42,310 nucleotides of DNA from an uncultured Campylobacter sp. (GTDB taxonomy: Bacteria; Campylobacterota; Campylobacteria; Campylobacterales; Campylobacteraceae): contig UQBJ01000018.1 of the NCBI GenBank assembly GCA_900539255.1, forward strand, positions 1 to 42,310. The letters are read 5' to 3'. Shown here in pieces: positions 32,208-41,109 of this stretch. The notes beneath the pieces were generated by a model that worked only from the letters and a program-made list of their open reading frames with translations, was not told where the DNA came from and ran no database searches. A program made the translations under genes and the position numbers. Positions within the stretch are counted from its first letter, which is position 1; each line of letters opens with the position of its first letter.

Positions 32208-35114
32208 ATGAATTTCATTGACACCTTGCTTGTGTATTTTGGCTTTGGCTACATTCGCAAACAAGCCATTTTACGCAAGAATATATCGCGTTTAGAAACA
32301 AATCTTAAAGCCTTTGCCATTGTAAGCATTAGCGATGAGACTTATAAGCTTGCGCAAGATTTAGCTCAATGCGACAAAGCCACGCAAACGCTTGATGATT
32401 TAAAGCGCATTATTTTACTCATAAAGGCTCATAATGACACCATTACTCATTTAAAGCAAAGATTAGATGAGGCTTTAACCAAGCATAGTGCAAAATATAT
32501 CTTATCAAATATCGATAAATACAGCTTTGAAAGTATCCATTCTCTCAATGAAATGGCTTTGCAAGTGAGCGCATACACCTTGCCAACTTCGTTAAAAGAA
32601 AGAGATATTTATTTGCGCTATATGCGTGATATAGGAGAAATTTTTGACAACTACACGGCTATCATCAAGCAACACAGTTTCATTAAAGACTTTCAAAACC
32701 TTACTGAGTGTATGAAAGATGAATTTATAGACGGCAAAAATGCCTCAAAAATGCTTACCCTTTTGGAAAATATACAAGCATTTGGGACAAAATTTTACTC
32801 TGCACCAGAGTGTAATCAAGCGTTGATTGAACGGCATAATGAGGAATTTATCGCAAGGCATAGCAAGGATAGCATTTTTGATGATATAAACGGCAAATGC
32901 TTGGATACACAGCAAAGGAGGGCTATATTAAGCGATAGTGGTTCGATTTTAACGGTGGCTGGAGCTGGAGCAGGCAAGACACTTACAATTTGCGGCAAGG
33001 TAAAATGGCTGCTTGATAGAGGCAAGGCAAATTCAAATGAAATCTTACTTTTGTCGTATTCTAGGGCTTCGGCTGAGGATTTGCAAGCAAAAGCGCATTT
33101 AATCAACCCAAATTTAAAGGTAAAAACCTTTCATTCATTAGGGTTAGAAATTCTTAAACAAAGCCTATCCACAAAGCCACTTATTGAAGAGCAAGATTTA
33201 TCCTTTTATATTCGCAAAATACAAAAAGAATGCAAAAATGAGCTTATCATTTGGGATATTTTTAGATTTTGCTCGCTTTATCGGCTTGTAAATAGCGATA
33301 AAACCTACCAAACACTAGGCGAGAAATTTGCCTTTTTAAAGCAAGCAAATTTTCACACGCTCAAAGATATATTATCAAACACTTTGCAAGCAGGGCGGTT
33401 AAAAACCTTACAAAAAGAGCGCGTAAAAAGCTACGAAGAACTTATCATTGCAAATTTTCTTTTTATAAACGGCATAAAATATGAATATGAAAAACCTTAT
33501 AAATTTAACACCTCTACCCCACAAAAACGACAATACACGCCTGATTTCTATCTTAGTGATTATGATATATATTTAGAACATTATGGCATAGATAAAAACG
33601 GCAACACCCCACAATACCCGCCCAAAGACGCCCAAAGATACAAAGAGGCGATGAAGTGGAAAAGACAAACACACAAGCAAAACAACACCACTTGCATAGA
33701 GACTTATTCTTATGAATTTAAAGAAAGTGAAATTTTTGACTCTTTAAAACAAAAACTACAAGATAATGGCATAAAACTAAATAGGCTGTCAAAAGATGAA
33801 ATTTTAAAGGCTTCAAATGATATTTTTGAAAGCTATATCCCTCTCATAGCTAGCTTTTTAAATCTTTATAAAGCCAGATACCCTGACACAAAAGCCTTTA
33901 AAATGCTTAAAATTCAAAATCAAGGCGTAAGCTATAATGACAAAAGAACACAACTCTTTTTGCAAATTTGTGAGTATTTTTATAAGGCTTATTATGAAAA
34001 TTTGCGAAGTGAGGGCAAAATTGATTTTGATGATATGATAATGCAAACCATTGAAAAAATTCCGCATTCAAAAGGGTGTCGCTACAAATATATCATTGTT
34101 GATGAATTTCAAGATATTTCGCAGAGTAGAACACGGTTTTTGCAAGCTTTAATTAAGAATGGAGATTCTAAATTATTTGCTGTTGGAGATGATTGGCAAG
34201 CGATTTATCGCTTTGCGGGCTGTGATATAAATATATTTTTGGACTTTAAGCAGTATTTTAGTGATGCACAGCTTTGTTATATCACTTCCACACATAGAAA
34301 TTCACAAGAATTACAAGACATTGTCGAGCCTTTTATTATGGCAAATACTCAACAAATAGCTAAGCATATTAGCTCAGCAAAACACCAAGAAAATCCTGTG
34401 AGATTTTTTTACCACAATGGCGACATAGAAACCAAATTTCGCGAGGTTTGCGATGAAATTTTAAGCCTAAACAAAAACGCACAAGTGTTGGTTTTGGGTA
34501 GAAATAACAAAGATGAAGAAAAAATCTCTCAGGCTTTAAATCATCTCAAACGACACAGCCAAATGAAACTTGAATTTAAAACCGTGCATAAATCAAAAGG
34601 CTTGGAGGCTGAATTTGTGATTTTGATAAACGGCGATGGCGGAACAAACGGCTTTCCCAACACCATAGAGGACGATAAGCTTTTAGAATTAGTCTTGGGC
34701 GCAAAAAATGAATATCCGCACGCAGAAGAAAGGCGTTTGTTTTATGTTGCCCTAACACGCACGCGAAATACCGTCTATATCCTATGCAATCAAGCCAACC
34801 CTTCAATCTTTGTAAAAGAAATTGATAGCAAAATAAACGCCACTGCCAAAGATTTTACTTCGCCAAATTGCCCGCGTTGCAAGGGTGAGTTGGTGTTACG
34901 AAACGCCGATACAGCAAATTCATTTTATGGTTGTGAAAATTATCCTTATTGTGATTATGCGGTTTTTGACATTGAGCAAGTGAAGTGGAATTTAAGTTGC
35001 CCTGATTGCGGGGATTTTTTGCGTGTTAAAAATGGAAAATACGGAAAATTCATTGCTTGTAATGCTTATCCGCATTGCAATTATACAAAAAATTTAAAAG
35101 ATGATTTGTCATAG
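32208..35114 (+). CDS. UvrD/Rep-family helicase with PD-(D/E)XK-like insertion and zinc ribbons
   Basis: 968-residue superfamily 1 helicase, helicase IV-like in layout. Order: helical N-terminal region (1-240); Walker A LTVAGAGAGKTLTI (about 248-260); a PD-(D/E)XK-like insertion (about 410-475, RQYTPDFYLSDYDIYLEHYG); Walker B IIVDEFQDIS (about 630); motif III GDDWQAIYRFAG; FKTVHKSKGLEAEFVI; motif VI FYVALTRTRN (about 845); and two C-terminal topoisomerase-type zinc ribbons (CPRCKGELVLR...CENYPYC, about 886; CPDCGDFLRVK...CNAYPHC, about 929). It could unwind and perhaps cleave DNA in repair or defence. The nuclease motif has EHY where a catalytic Lys is expected, so cleavage is uncertain. Accessory location between ilvD and rpsB. 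Ribosome site weak. Confidence 0.8.
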   Translation: MNFIDTLLVYFGFGYIRKQAILRKNISRLETNLKAFAIVSISDETYKLAQDLAQCDKATQTLDDLKRIILLIKAHNDTITHLKQRLDEALTKHSAKYILSNIDKYSFESIHSLNEMALQVSAYTLPTSLKERDIYLRYMRDIGEIFDNYTAIIKQHSFIKDFQNLTECMKDEFIDGKNASKMLTLLENIQAFGTKFYSAPECNQALIERHNEEFIARHSKDSIFDDINGKCLDTQQRRAILSDSGSILTVAGAGAGKTLTICGKVKWLLDRGKANSNEILLLSYSRASAEDLQAKAHLINPNLKVKTFHSLGLEILKQSLSTKPLIEEQDLSFYIRKIQKECKNELIIWDIFRFCSLYRLVNSDKTYQTLGEKFAFLKQANFHTLKDILSNTLQAGRLKTLQKERVKSYEELIIANFLFINGIKYEYEKPYKFNTSTPQKRQYTPDFYLSDYDIYLEHYGIDKNGNTPQYPPKDAQRYKEAMKWKRQTHKQNNTTCIETYSYEFKESEIFDSLKQKLQDNGIKLNRLSKDEILKASNDIFESYIPLIASFLNLYKARYPDTKAFKMLKIQNQGVSYNDKRTQLFLQICEYFYKAYYENLRSEGKIDFDDMIMQTIEKIPHSKGCRYKYIIVDEFQDISQSRTRFLQALIKNGDSKLFAVGDDWQAIYRFAGCDINIFLDFKQYFSDAQLCYITSTHRNSQELQDIVEPFIMANTQQIAKHISSAKHQENPVRFFYHNGDIETKFREVCDEILSLNKNAQVLVLGRNNKDEEKISQALNHLKRHSQMKLEFKTVHKSKGLEAEFVILINGDGGTNGFPNTIEDDKLLELVLGAKNEYPHAEERRLFYVALTRTRNTVYILCNQANPSIFVKEIDSKINATAKDFTSPNCPRCKGELVLRNADTANSFYGCENYPYCDYAVFDIEQVKWNLSCPDCGDFLRVKNGKYGKFIACNAYPHCNYTKNLKDDLS

Positions 35115-35261
35115 TGATTTATCTTTTTTAGCAAAAATTTGCGCTTTTTAAGCATAAAAATTCATCAAAAATAGCAATTTTCGCCCAACAAGCACAAGCA
35201 AGGCAAAAAGCTAAATGATAAATTTAAGTTTCTTTTAAGCTAAAATCAAGTTTAAATTTGC

Positions 35262-35267
35262 TATAAT
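35262..35267 (+). promoter_or_regulatory. rpsB -10 box
   Basis: TTTGCTATAATCTC: perfect TATAAT, giving a leader of about 140 bases before rpsB. The rest of the 298-base gap after the helicase gene is AT-rich without a reading frame. Confidence 0.65.
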
Positions 35268-35321
35268 CTCATCTTTAAAACTCAAAATTTGTTAAATTTG
35301 CCACCACAAAGCGTGAATTTA

Positions 35322-35397
35322 GCGTGTTTTGAGTGAATTTCACACGCACTAGTCCTTTTAGCTTGCTTAAACAACGAGTGCGGAGGAAAAAGCTAAA
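35322..35397 (+). promoter_or_regulatory. structured rpsB leader (two hairpins)
   Basis: Within the rpsB 5' leader, GCGTGT (35322-35327) pairs with ACACGC (35342-35347), and TTTAGCTT (35357-35364) pairs perfectly with AAGCTAAA (35390-35397), enclosing AGTGCGGAGG. The second stem ends about 5 bases before the AAGGAG used for rpsB. S2 autoregulation is known in other bacteria; a similar role here is inference. Confidence 0.4.
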
Positions 35398-35412
35398 CCA
35401 CAAGGAGAAAAA

Positions 35413-36234
35413 ATGGTAACAATGAGAGATTTGCTCGAATGCGGCGTGCATTTTGGGCATCAAACCAGACGCTGGAATCCAAAGATGAAAAAATTTATCT
35501 TTGGCGAACGAAAAGGCATTTATGTCATCGACTTGCAAAAGACTTTGCGCTACTTTCGCTACACTTACAACATAGTGCGAGATGCTGCTGCTGAGGGCAA
35601 AACGATACTCTTTGTCGGCACAAAAAAGCAAGCAAGTGCTGCCATCAAAGAGTATGCGGAAAAGTGCGGTATGCCTTATGTGAGCCACCGCTGGCTTGGC
35701 GGTATGATGACGAATTTTGGCACGATTAAACAATCCGTGCGCAAGCTTGAAATCATCGAAAAAATGGAAGAAGACGGCTCTATCAAGCTTTTAACCAAAA
35801 AAGAAGCCCTAATGCTTACTCGCAAAAAGGAAAAATTGCTTGATTATTTAGGCGGCGTGCGCTACCTAAAAACTCAGCCTGATATGATTTTTGTCATCGA
35901 CACGGTAAAAGAAAAAATCGCCGTTGCGGAGGCAAACCGCCTTAAAATCCCCGTCATCGCGCCGCTTGATACGAACTGCGACCCTGATTTAGTGGCTTAT
36001 CCTATCCCCGGAAATGACGATGCCATTCGCTCCGTGCAGCTTTTTTGCCAAGAAATGGCGGAGGCTATAAATGAGGGCAAGAATTTGCGCGAGCAAGATG
36101 CGGACTTGATAGAAAATGACGAGCAAGTGCGCGTGAGCGAGGAAGAAAAACGCGAGATTTTAGATGAGGCGTTGAGCGAAGAAGATGCTGAATTTAGACA
36201 AGAATTTGAAAAAGAGGACGAAAACAATGGCTGA
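35413..36234 (+). CDS. rpsB: 30S ribosomal protein S2
   Basis: Small-subunit ribosomal protein S2, needed for S1 binding to the ribosome. The 273 residues start MVTMRDLLECGVHFGHQTRRW, the S2 signature, and contain IYVIDLQKT, GTKKQASAAIKEYAEKCG and IPVIAPLDTNCDPDLVAYPIPGNDDA. The C-terminal 45 residues are a Glu/Asp-rich extension seen in campylobacters. AAGGAG stands 6 bases before the ATG. The end overlaps the tsf start by 8 bases. Confidence 0.98.
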   Translation: MVTMRDLLECGVHFGHQTRRWNPKMKKFIFGERKGIYVIDLQKTLRYFRYTYNIVRDAAAEGKTILFVGTKKQASAAIKEYAEKCGMPYVSHRWLGGMMTNFGTIKQSVRKLEIIEKMEEDGSIKLLTKKEALMLTRKKEKLLDYLGGVRYLKTQPDMIFVIDTVKEKIAVAEANRLKIPVIAPLDTNCDPDLVAYPIPGNDDAIRSVQLFCQEMAEAINEGKNLREQDADLIENDEQVRVSEEEKREILDEALSEEDAEFRQEFEKEDENNG

Positions 36235-37303
36235 AATCACCGCACAAATGGTTAAAGAACTACGAGAAAGCACTGGTGCTGGAATGCTTGACTGCAAAAA
36301 CGCCCTTGCTGAGTGCAACGGCGACTTTGAAAAAGCCGTCCAACACCTGCGCGAAAAAGGGCTAGGCAAGGCTGCTAAAAAAGCCGACAGACTCGCCGCT
36401 GAGGGCTTGGTAAGCGTGAAAATCAGCGATGATTTTAAAAGCGCAACGCTCACTGAAATCAACTCAGAAACAGACTTTGTCGCCAAAAACGAAAATTTCA
36501 TCAAGCTCACGCAAGACACCACAGCGCACATTCAAAGCAAGGGCTTTGTAACGAACGAAGAGTTGTTAAGCAGCACGATAAACGGCGTGAAATTTGAAGA
36601 GTATTTGAATTCTCAAATCGCAACCATCGGCGAAAACCTTGTCGTGCGAAGATTTGCTACCTTAAAGGCTGGGACAAACGGCATTTTAAATGGCTATATC
36701 CACACAAATGGGCGCGTGGGCGTCATCATCGCTGCTACTGCGCAAAATGAGCAAATCGCCCAAAAAAGCCTGAATTTCTTAAAGCAGCTTTGTATGCACA
36801 TAGCGGCGATGAAGCCTAGCTTTTTATCTTACAAGGATTTGGATGATGAGTTCATCAAGGCTGAGTATAAAGCCCTTGTCGCCGAGCTTGAAAAGGACAA
36901 CGAAGAGCGCAGACGCCTGAAAGACCCAAACAAGCCAGAGCATAAAATCCCAAAATACGCCAGCCGCAAGCAGCTTACGGCTGAGATTATCAAGGCTAGC
37001 GAAGATGAAATCAAGGCTGAGCTTAAAGCGCAAAACAAGCCAGAGCAGATTTGGGACAAGATAATTCCGGGCAAAATCAACTCTTTTATCGCTGAAAATT
37101 CACAGCTTGACAGCAAGCTGACACTTTTGGGGCAGTTTTTTGTGATGGACGATAAAAAGACTATCGAGCAGGTTATCGCTGAAAAGCAAAAAGAATTCGG
37201 CGGACACTTTGAGATAGTGCAGTTCATACGCTTTGAAGTGGGCGAGGGCTTGGAAAAGAAAAACGAAGATTTTGCAGCAGAAGTGGCTGCGCAAATGAGA
37301 TAA
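36227..37303 (+). CDS. tsf: translation elongation factor Ts
   Basis: Guanine-nucleotide exchange factor that reloads EF-Tu with GTP. The start at 36227 (MAEITAQMVKELRESTGAGM) is the family N-terminus and lies inside the end of rpsB; an upstream reading from 36185 is out of character. The 358 residues contain CKNALAECNGDFEKAVQHLREKG (UBA-like domain) and ETDFVAKNENF, which contacts EF-Tu. The C-terminus has the long coiled-coil insertion (about 215-300) seen in this group. Standard rpsB-tsf order. Confidence 0.97.
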   Translation: MAEITAQMVKELRESTGAGMLDCKNALAECNGDFEKAVQHLREKGLGKAAKKADRLAAEGLVSVKISDDFKSATLTEINSETDFVAKNENFIKLTQDTTAHIQSKGFVTNEELLSSTINGVKFEEYLNSQIATIGENLVVRRFATLKAGTNGILNGYIHTNGRVGVIIAATAQNEQIAQKSLNFLKQLCMHIAAMKPSFLSYKDLDDEFIKAEYKALVAELEKDNEERRRLKDPNKPEHKIPKYASRKQLTAEIIKASEDEIKAELKAQNKPEQIWDKIIPGKINSFIAENSQLDSKLTLLGQFFVMDDKKTIEQVIAEKQKEFGGHFEIVQFIRFEVGEGLEKKNEDFAAEVAAQMR

Positions 37304-37304
37304 A

Positions 37305-37946
37305 ATGGCACTTTTAAGAGCGGAGAATTTAAGCCACAGCTTTGATTATCCGCTTTTTGAAAATTTAAATTTAGAGCTTTGCGAGCGCGAGTGCATAGCC
37401 ATTCAAGGCAGCAGCGGGTGCGGCAAATCCACCTTGCTACACATTTTATCAAGCCTTTTAAAGCCCAAAAAAGGCAAGGTTTTTGTGAGAGATAAGGACT
37501 TATACGCATTGAGCGAAAACGCCCGCCTTAAAATCAGACGACATTTTTTTGGCATTATCTTTCAAATGCACTATTTGTTTAAGGGCTTTTCGGCACTTGA
37601 AAATATCGAGCTTGCAAGCGTTTTAAGCAAGCAAGACATCGATGAGGATTTGCTTGAACGGCTTGGCATAGATGAGCTTTTGGGAATGAAAATCGGCAAG
37701 TTAAGCGGCGGACAGCAGCAGCGAGTGAGTATCGCGCGCGTGCTTTGCAAAAAGCCTAAAATCATCTTTGCCGATGAAGCCACAGGAAATTTGGACTTTG
37801 ACAACGCTCAAAATGTCATACACATTTTGAAAAGCTATGTCAAAGAAAATGACGCCGCGCTACTTTTCGTAACGCACGACAACACGCTTGCACGCATGTG
37901 CGACAGGGCTTATAAAATCACGCAAAATGGGCTGAATTTAGAGTAA
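37305..37946 (+). CDS. ABC transporter ATP-binding protein (LolD/MacB-like)
   Basis: A 213-residue ABC ATPase of the small LolD/FtsE/MacB type. Walker A is QGSSGCGKSTLL (about residues 34-45), the Q-loop region IIFQMHYLF, the signature LSGGQQQRVSIARVL, Walker B IIFADEATGNLD and the His switch TH in LLFVTHDNTLARM. No permease gene adjoins it: RM genes follow here, and in related genomes fliR is expected next. The substrate is therefore unknown; outer-membrane lipoprotein release is one option. It starts one base after the tsf stop. Confidence 0.85.
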   Translation: MALLRAENLSHSFDYPLFENLNLELCERECIAIQGSSGCGKSTLLHILSSLLKPKKGKVFVRDKDLYALSENARLKIRRHFFGIIFQMHYLFKGFSALENIELASVLSKQDIDEDLLERLGIDELLGMKIGKLSGGQQQRVSIARVLCKKPKIIFADEATGNLDFDNAQNVIHILKSYVKENDAALLFVTHDNTLARMCDRAYKITQNGLNLE

Positions 37947-38010
37947 AATTTGCTTTGTTTTAATACTTGTAGAAATTTGCTAAATTTAATAATCCTTAAC
38001 TCTCTTTTGT

Positions 38011-38016
38011 TACACT
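38011..38016 (+). promoter_or_regulatory. possible -10 box for the RM genes
   Basis: TTTTGTTACACTTACA resembles an extended -10 (TACACT), 42 bases before the methyltransferase GTG. Weak. Confidence 0.3.
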
Positions 38017-38057
38017 TACATAAAGCAAATTCAAAATAGCAAAAGCAAGGAAAAGGC

Positions 38058-38849
38058 GTGGAGCAAGGACTTATCAAAAACAAAATTCACATTTTAGATG
38101 TCTTTGATTTTTTGAAAGGTTTGCCTAATGAAAGCGTGGATTTAGCGATAATCGACCCACCTTATAATCTCAAAGTTGCGAAATGGGACAGCTTTAAAAA
38201 TGAGCGTGAATTTTTGGATTTCAGTTATGCGTGGATTGATTTAATGTTATTAAAACTCAAAGAAACGGCTAGTTTTTACATTTTTAACACGCCCTATAAT
38301 TGCGCTTTATTTTTGTGTTATTTACAAGGTAAGGCGCATTTTCAAAATTTCATTTGCTGGCACAAAAAGGACGGAATGAGTGCTAACAAAAGGCGGTATA
38401 ATGGTAATCAAGAAAGCATTTTATTTTATACAATGAATGCGAAAAATTACTATTTTGATTATGAAAGTATTCGTGTGCCTTATGATTCAGCCAAACGCAT
38501 AGAACACGCCAGCAAAAAGGGCATTTTGAAAAATGGCAAAAGGTGGTTTCCAAACCCAAATGGTAAGCTCTGCCCTGATGTATGGGAGTTTGCAAGTGTG
38601 CGACATACAAACAAGGTTGCAGGTAAGGTTGTTAAGCAAAACCACCCCACGCCAAAGCCCCGTGAGATGATAGAAAGAATGATAAAGGCTTCAAGCAAAC
38701 AAGGCGATTTGGTGCTTGATTTATTTAGTGGCACGGGCATTACTAGCCTTGTGGCGAGTGAATTAGGACGAAAATTTATCGGCTGCGAGGCGAATGTGGA
38801 GTATTTGGATTGTGGATTAGAAGTTGTAAGGGACAAAAATGGACAATAA
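38058..38849 (+). CDS. DNA methyltransferase M1 (DPPY, adenine-N6 type, beta class)
   Basis: A 263-residue beta-class DNA methyltransferase: the catalytic motif IIDPPYNL comes first (about residues 31-38) and the SAM-binding motif LDLFSGTGITSLVA near the C-terminus (about 225-238), preceded by HPTPKPREMIERMI. DPPY favours adenine N6 methylation. Starts at GTG 38058 after AAGGAAAAGG. It is the first of three RM genes inserted between the ABC ATPase and fliR. Together with the TSPPY enzyme at 40087 it would modify the two strands of an asymmetric site, as in type IIS systems. Confidence 0.85.
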   Translation: MEQGLIKNKIHILDVFDFLKGLPNESVDLAIIDPPYNLKVAKWDSFKNEREFLDFSYAWIDLMLLKLKETASFYIFNTPYNCALFLCYLQGKAHFQNFICWHKKDGMSANKRRYNGNQESILFYTMNAKNYYFDYESIRVPYDSAKRIEHASKKGILKNGKRWFPNPNGKLCPDVWEFASVRHTNKVAGKVVKQNHPTPKPREMIERMIKASSKQGDLVLDLFSGTGITSLVASELGRKFIGCEANVEYLDCGLEVVRDKNGQ

Positions 38850-38917
38850 AGAGTTTTTAGACAAACTAACGGGCGTATCCCGCCCTAGAATGTTTAGCAT
38901 TTCTCTACCATAGAATT

Positions 38918-40090
38918 TTGCGTGATGATTATCGTGGCACGCACAAGCTGCAACATTATCGGTGGAGCGCAAAATACATAAAACTTGTGCTTAAAAATTT
39001 GCATAAATTTAGTGATAAAGACGGCTTTTTGTATCACACAAGAGGCGATATTTATGAAGATTATGTTTATGCAAGCGATGAGGTAGATTTTGCTAAATTT
39101 TTGCGGGCTTTAAACTTTGATTTGCAAAATGCAAATGAAGGTAGCGTTACTGATATGGGTATGCGTAAAATCATCTTTGTGAATTTGCAAAGAATGGGTT
39201 TTATCAATCGCTACACAAAAGACAAAGAGCTTTGCGAGCTTGGCAAGACTTACCGCAATTATCGCTTTGTTAAACTCACACAAAGCGGACTTGACTTTTT
39301 AAACGCCACTTCGCTTTTCGCAGAACAAAGGATTTTAGGGCTTGCACTTGATTTTATTTTTGAGGGCTTGGTGCAAGATATTTTGGATATTTTGACTTAT
39401 TTTGATGAAAAACAAAGGTATTTAAGCATTGATGAGATGACCTTTTTTGTGAGTTATTTAGGGAAAAATTATAATGGCGAAATTTTAAATAAAGATAAAA
39501 TTGTGGAATTTATCCTTGAATTTAGGCAGCTTAACGCAAGGCAAAAGGTGGTTACAAAGCTCATTAGCGATTTTTGCAATCCTAAAAATTTTGGTGGCAC
39601 AAAGACAGATAAAAGGGACTTGCATAATTGGAAAAATGAGGCACAAAGCTTGTTTGATAGCCTTGCTTTAATGTCGCTTTTTGAATTTGATAGAACAAGC
39701 AAAAGGCTCTTTTTACGCACGCAGATAGAGGGCGAAAAAATCATCTTTAAAAGAAGTAATGCTATAAAACAAGAGTATTTTAGTAATCACGGCGTAAAAA
39801 AGGACGAAATTTTCGAGCTTCATCATATAGTGCCTTTTTATTTTGCCAAAGATATTGATACGCTTAAAATCATTGATGCGTGGCAAAATCTCATTTATAT
39901 TGACGCAAATTCGCATAAACGCTTAACGCATAAAAGTGGGCGAAATGCCATAAGGCTGAATTTTAAGGGTGAAGATGTGATTTTAGATGATTTTATGGGT
40001 TTTTCTTTGTGTTTAAAATTTGAGCAAAATGCCAAGTATCAGCCAAATTTACAAGGCGTGATGAAAGAATATAACGAGAAATTGCTATGA
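38918..40090 (+). CDS. HNH-type restriction endonuclease, apparent frameshift at the start
   Basis: The intact frame codes for 390 residues, but it can start only at a TTG without a ribosome site. A much better start is the ATG at 38839, with AAGGGA upstream and overlapping the M1 stop; that frame runs 24 codons (MDNKEFLDKLTGVSRPRMF...) and then stops. One extra base near 38896 would explain the break: skipping it joins RPRMF to AFLYHRILRDDYRG and gives 416 residues. The C-terminal region has an HNH-like core, ELHHIVPFYFAKD...WQNLIYIDANSHKRLTHKSGR (about 300-345). Flanked by two methyltransferases, it is most simply their cognate nuclease, possibly inactive in this isolate. Confidence 0.7.
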   Translation: MRDDYRGTHKLQHYRWSAKYIKLVLKNLHKFSDKDGFLYHTRGDIYEDYVYASDEVDFAKFLRALNFDLQNANEGSVTDMGMRKIIFVNLQRMGFINRYTKDKELCELGKTYRNYRFVKLTQSGLDFLNATSLFAEQRILGLALDFIFEGLVQDILDILTYFDEKQRYLSIDEMTFFVSYLGKNYNGEILNKDKIVEFILEFRQLNARQKVVTKLISDFCNPKNFGGTKTDKRDLHNWKNEAQSLFDSLALMSLFEFDRTSKRLFLRTQIEGEKIIFKRSNAIKQEYFSNHGVKKDEIFELHHIVPFYFAKDIDTLKIIDAWQNLIYIDANSHKRLTHKSGRNAIRLNFKGEDVILDDFMGFSLCLKFEQNAKYQPNLQGVMKEYNEKLL

Positions 40091-40929
40091 ATTTAAATGT
40101 GGTATTTTACCATTCAAGCACCGCTATGAGCGAGTTGAATGAAAATAGCGTGGATTTGATTATCACAAGTCCGCCTTATTTTAACATAAAAGATTACGCC
40201 AAAAATGGCTATCAAAACGCCACGCATTCAAAGAGCATTAAGGGCGATTTGGGTGCGCTGAATGATTATGAAAGCTATATTAGCGAGCTTTTAAAGGTGT
40301 GGCGTGAGTGTGAGCGCGTGTTAAAGCCAAACGCTAAACTTTGCATAAATGTCCCGCTAATGCCTATGCTAAAAAAGGATTTTAACACGCATTATAACCG
40401 CCACATTTTTGATTTGCAAAGCGACATTCAGCACAGCATTTTAGAGCGCACAAAGCTTTTTTTGCTTGATATGTATATTTGGAATAGGACAAATTCTACC
40501 AAAAAGCTAATGTTTGGCTCTTACCCTTACCCACGCAATTTTTACGCCCAAAACACCACCGAATTTATAACTATTTTTGTTAAAGATGGCAAGCCACGAA
40601 ACGACATTTCACAAGAAATCAAAGAAGAAAGCAAATTAAGCCAAGATGAATGGGTAAATTTCACCAAGCAAATTTGGGATATACCCGTGCCAAACAAAAG
40701 CGACAGCGCATTTGGCAAGCATTCAGCCCTAATGCCAGAACAAATTCCATATCGTTTAATCAAAATGTTTTCTTTCGTGGGCGATTTGGTGCTTGACCCT
40801 TTTGCGGGCAGCGGGACGACTTTAAAGGTTGCCAAAGAGCTGAAACGAAACTTTGTGGGCTATGAAATTTATGAGCATTACAAGAGCGTGATAGAAGAAA
40901 AATTACATTGCCACAAATTATTTGCCTAA
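40087..40929 (+). CDS. DNA methyltransferase M2 (TSPPY, probably cytosine-N4 type)
   Basis: A 280-residue beta-class methyltransferase with LIITSPPYFNIKDY (about residues 25-38) and a C-terminal SAM motif LVLDPFAGSGTTLKVAKEL (about 235-255). SPPY rather than DPPY is common in N4-cytosine enzymes but also occurs in N6-adenine ones. The ATG overlaps the HNH nuclease stop by 4 bases (ATGA), so the three genes form one operon. The different sequence from M1 supports strand-specific modification of an asymmetric target. Confidence 0.83.
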   Translation: MNLNVVFYHSSTAMSELNENSVDLIITSPPYFNIKDYAKNGYQNATHSKSIKGDLGALNDYESYISELLKVWRECERVLKPNAKLCINVPLMPMLKKDFNTHYNRHIFDLQSDIQHSILERTKLFLLDMYIWNRTNSTKKLMFGSYPYPRNFYAQNTTEFITIFVKDGKPRNDISQEIKEESKLSQDEWVNFTKQIWDIPVPNKSDSAFGKHSALMPEQIPYRLIKMFSFVGDLVLDPFAGSGTTLKVAKELKRNFVGYEIYEHYKSVIEEKLHCHKLFA

Positions 40930-41109
40930 AAAGTTGTGAAATTTTATGAATTTTTCGTGCCATTTGCAAAACAAGCAAAAATTCGATGAATTTTTTAAAA
41001 AATTCACAAATTTATCTTAAAATTTACGCTAAAATTCACAGCAAAAAGCAAATTTAAAGGCAAAAGCCTATCAATCAAAGCCAGCACAAGAGCAAAGAAA
41101 GGGGCGCAA

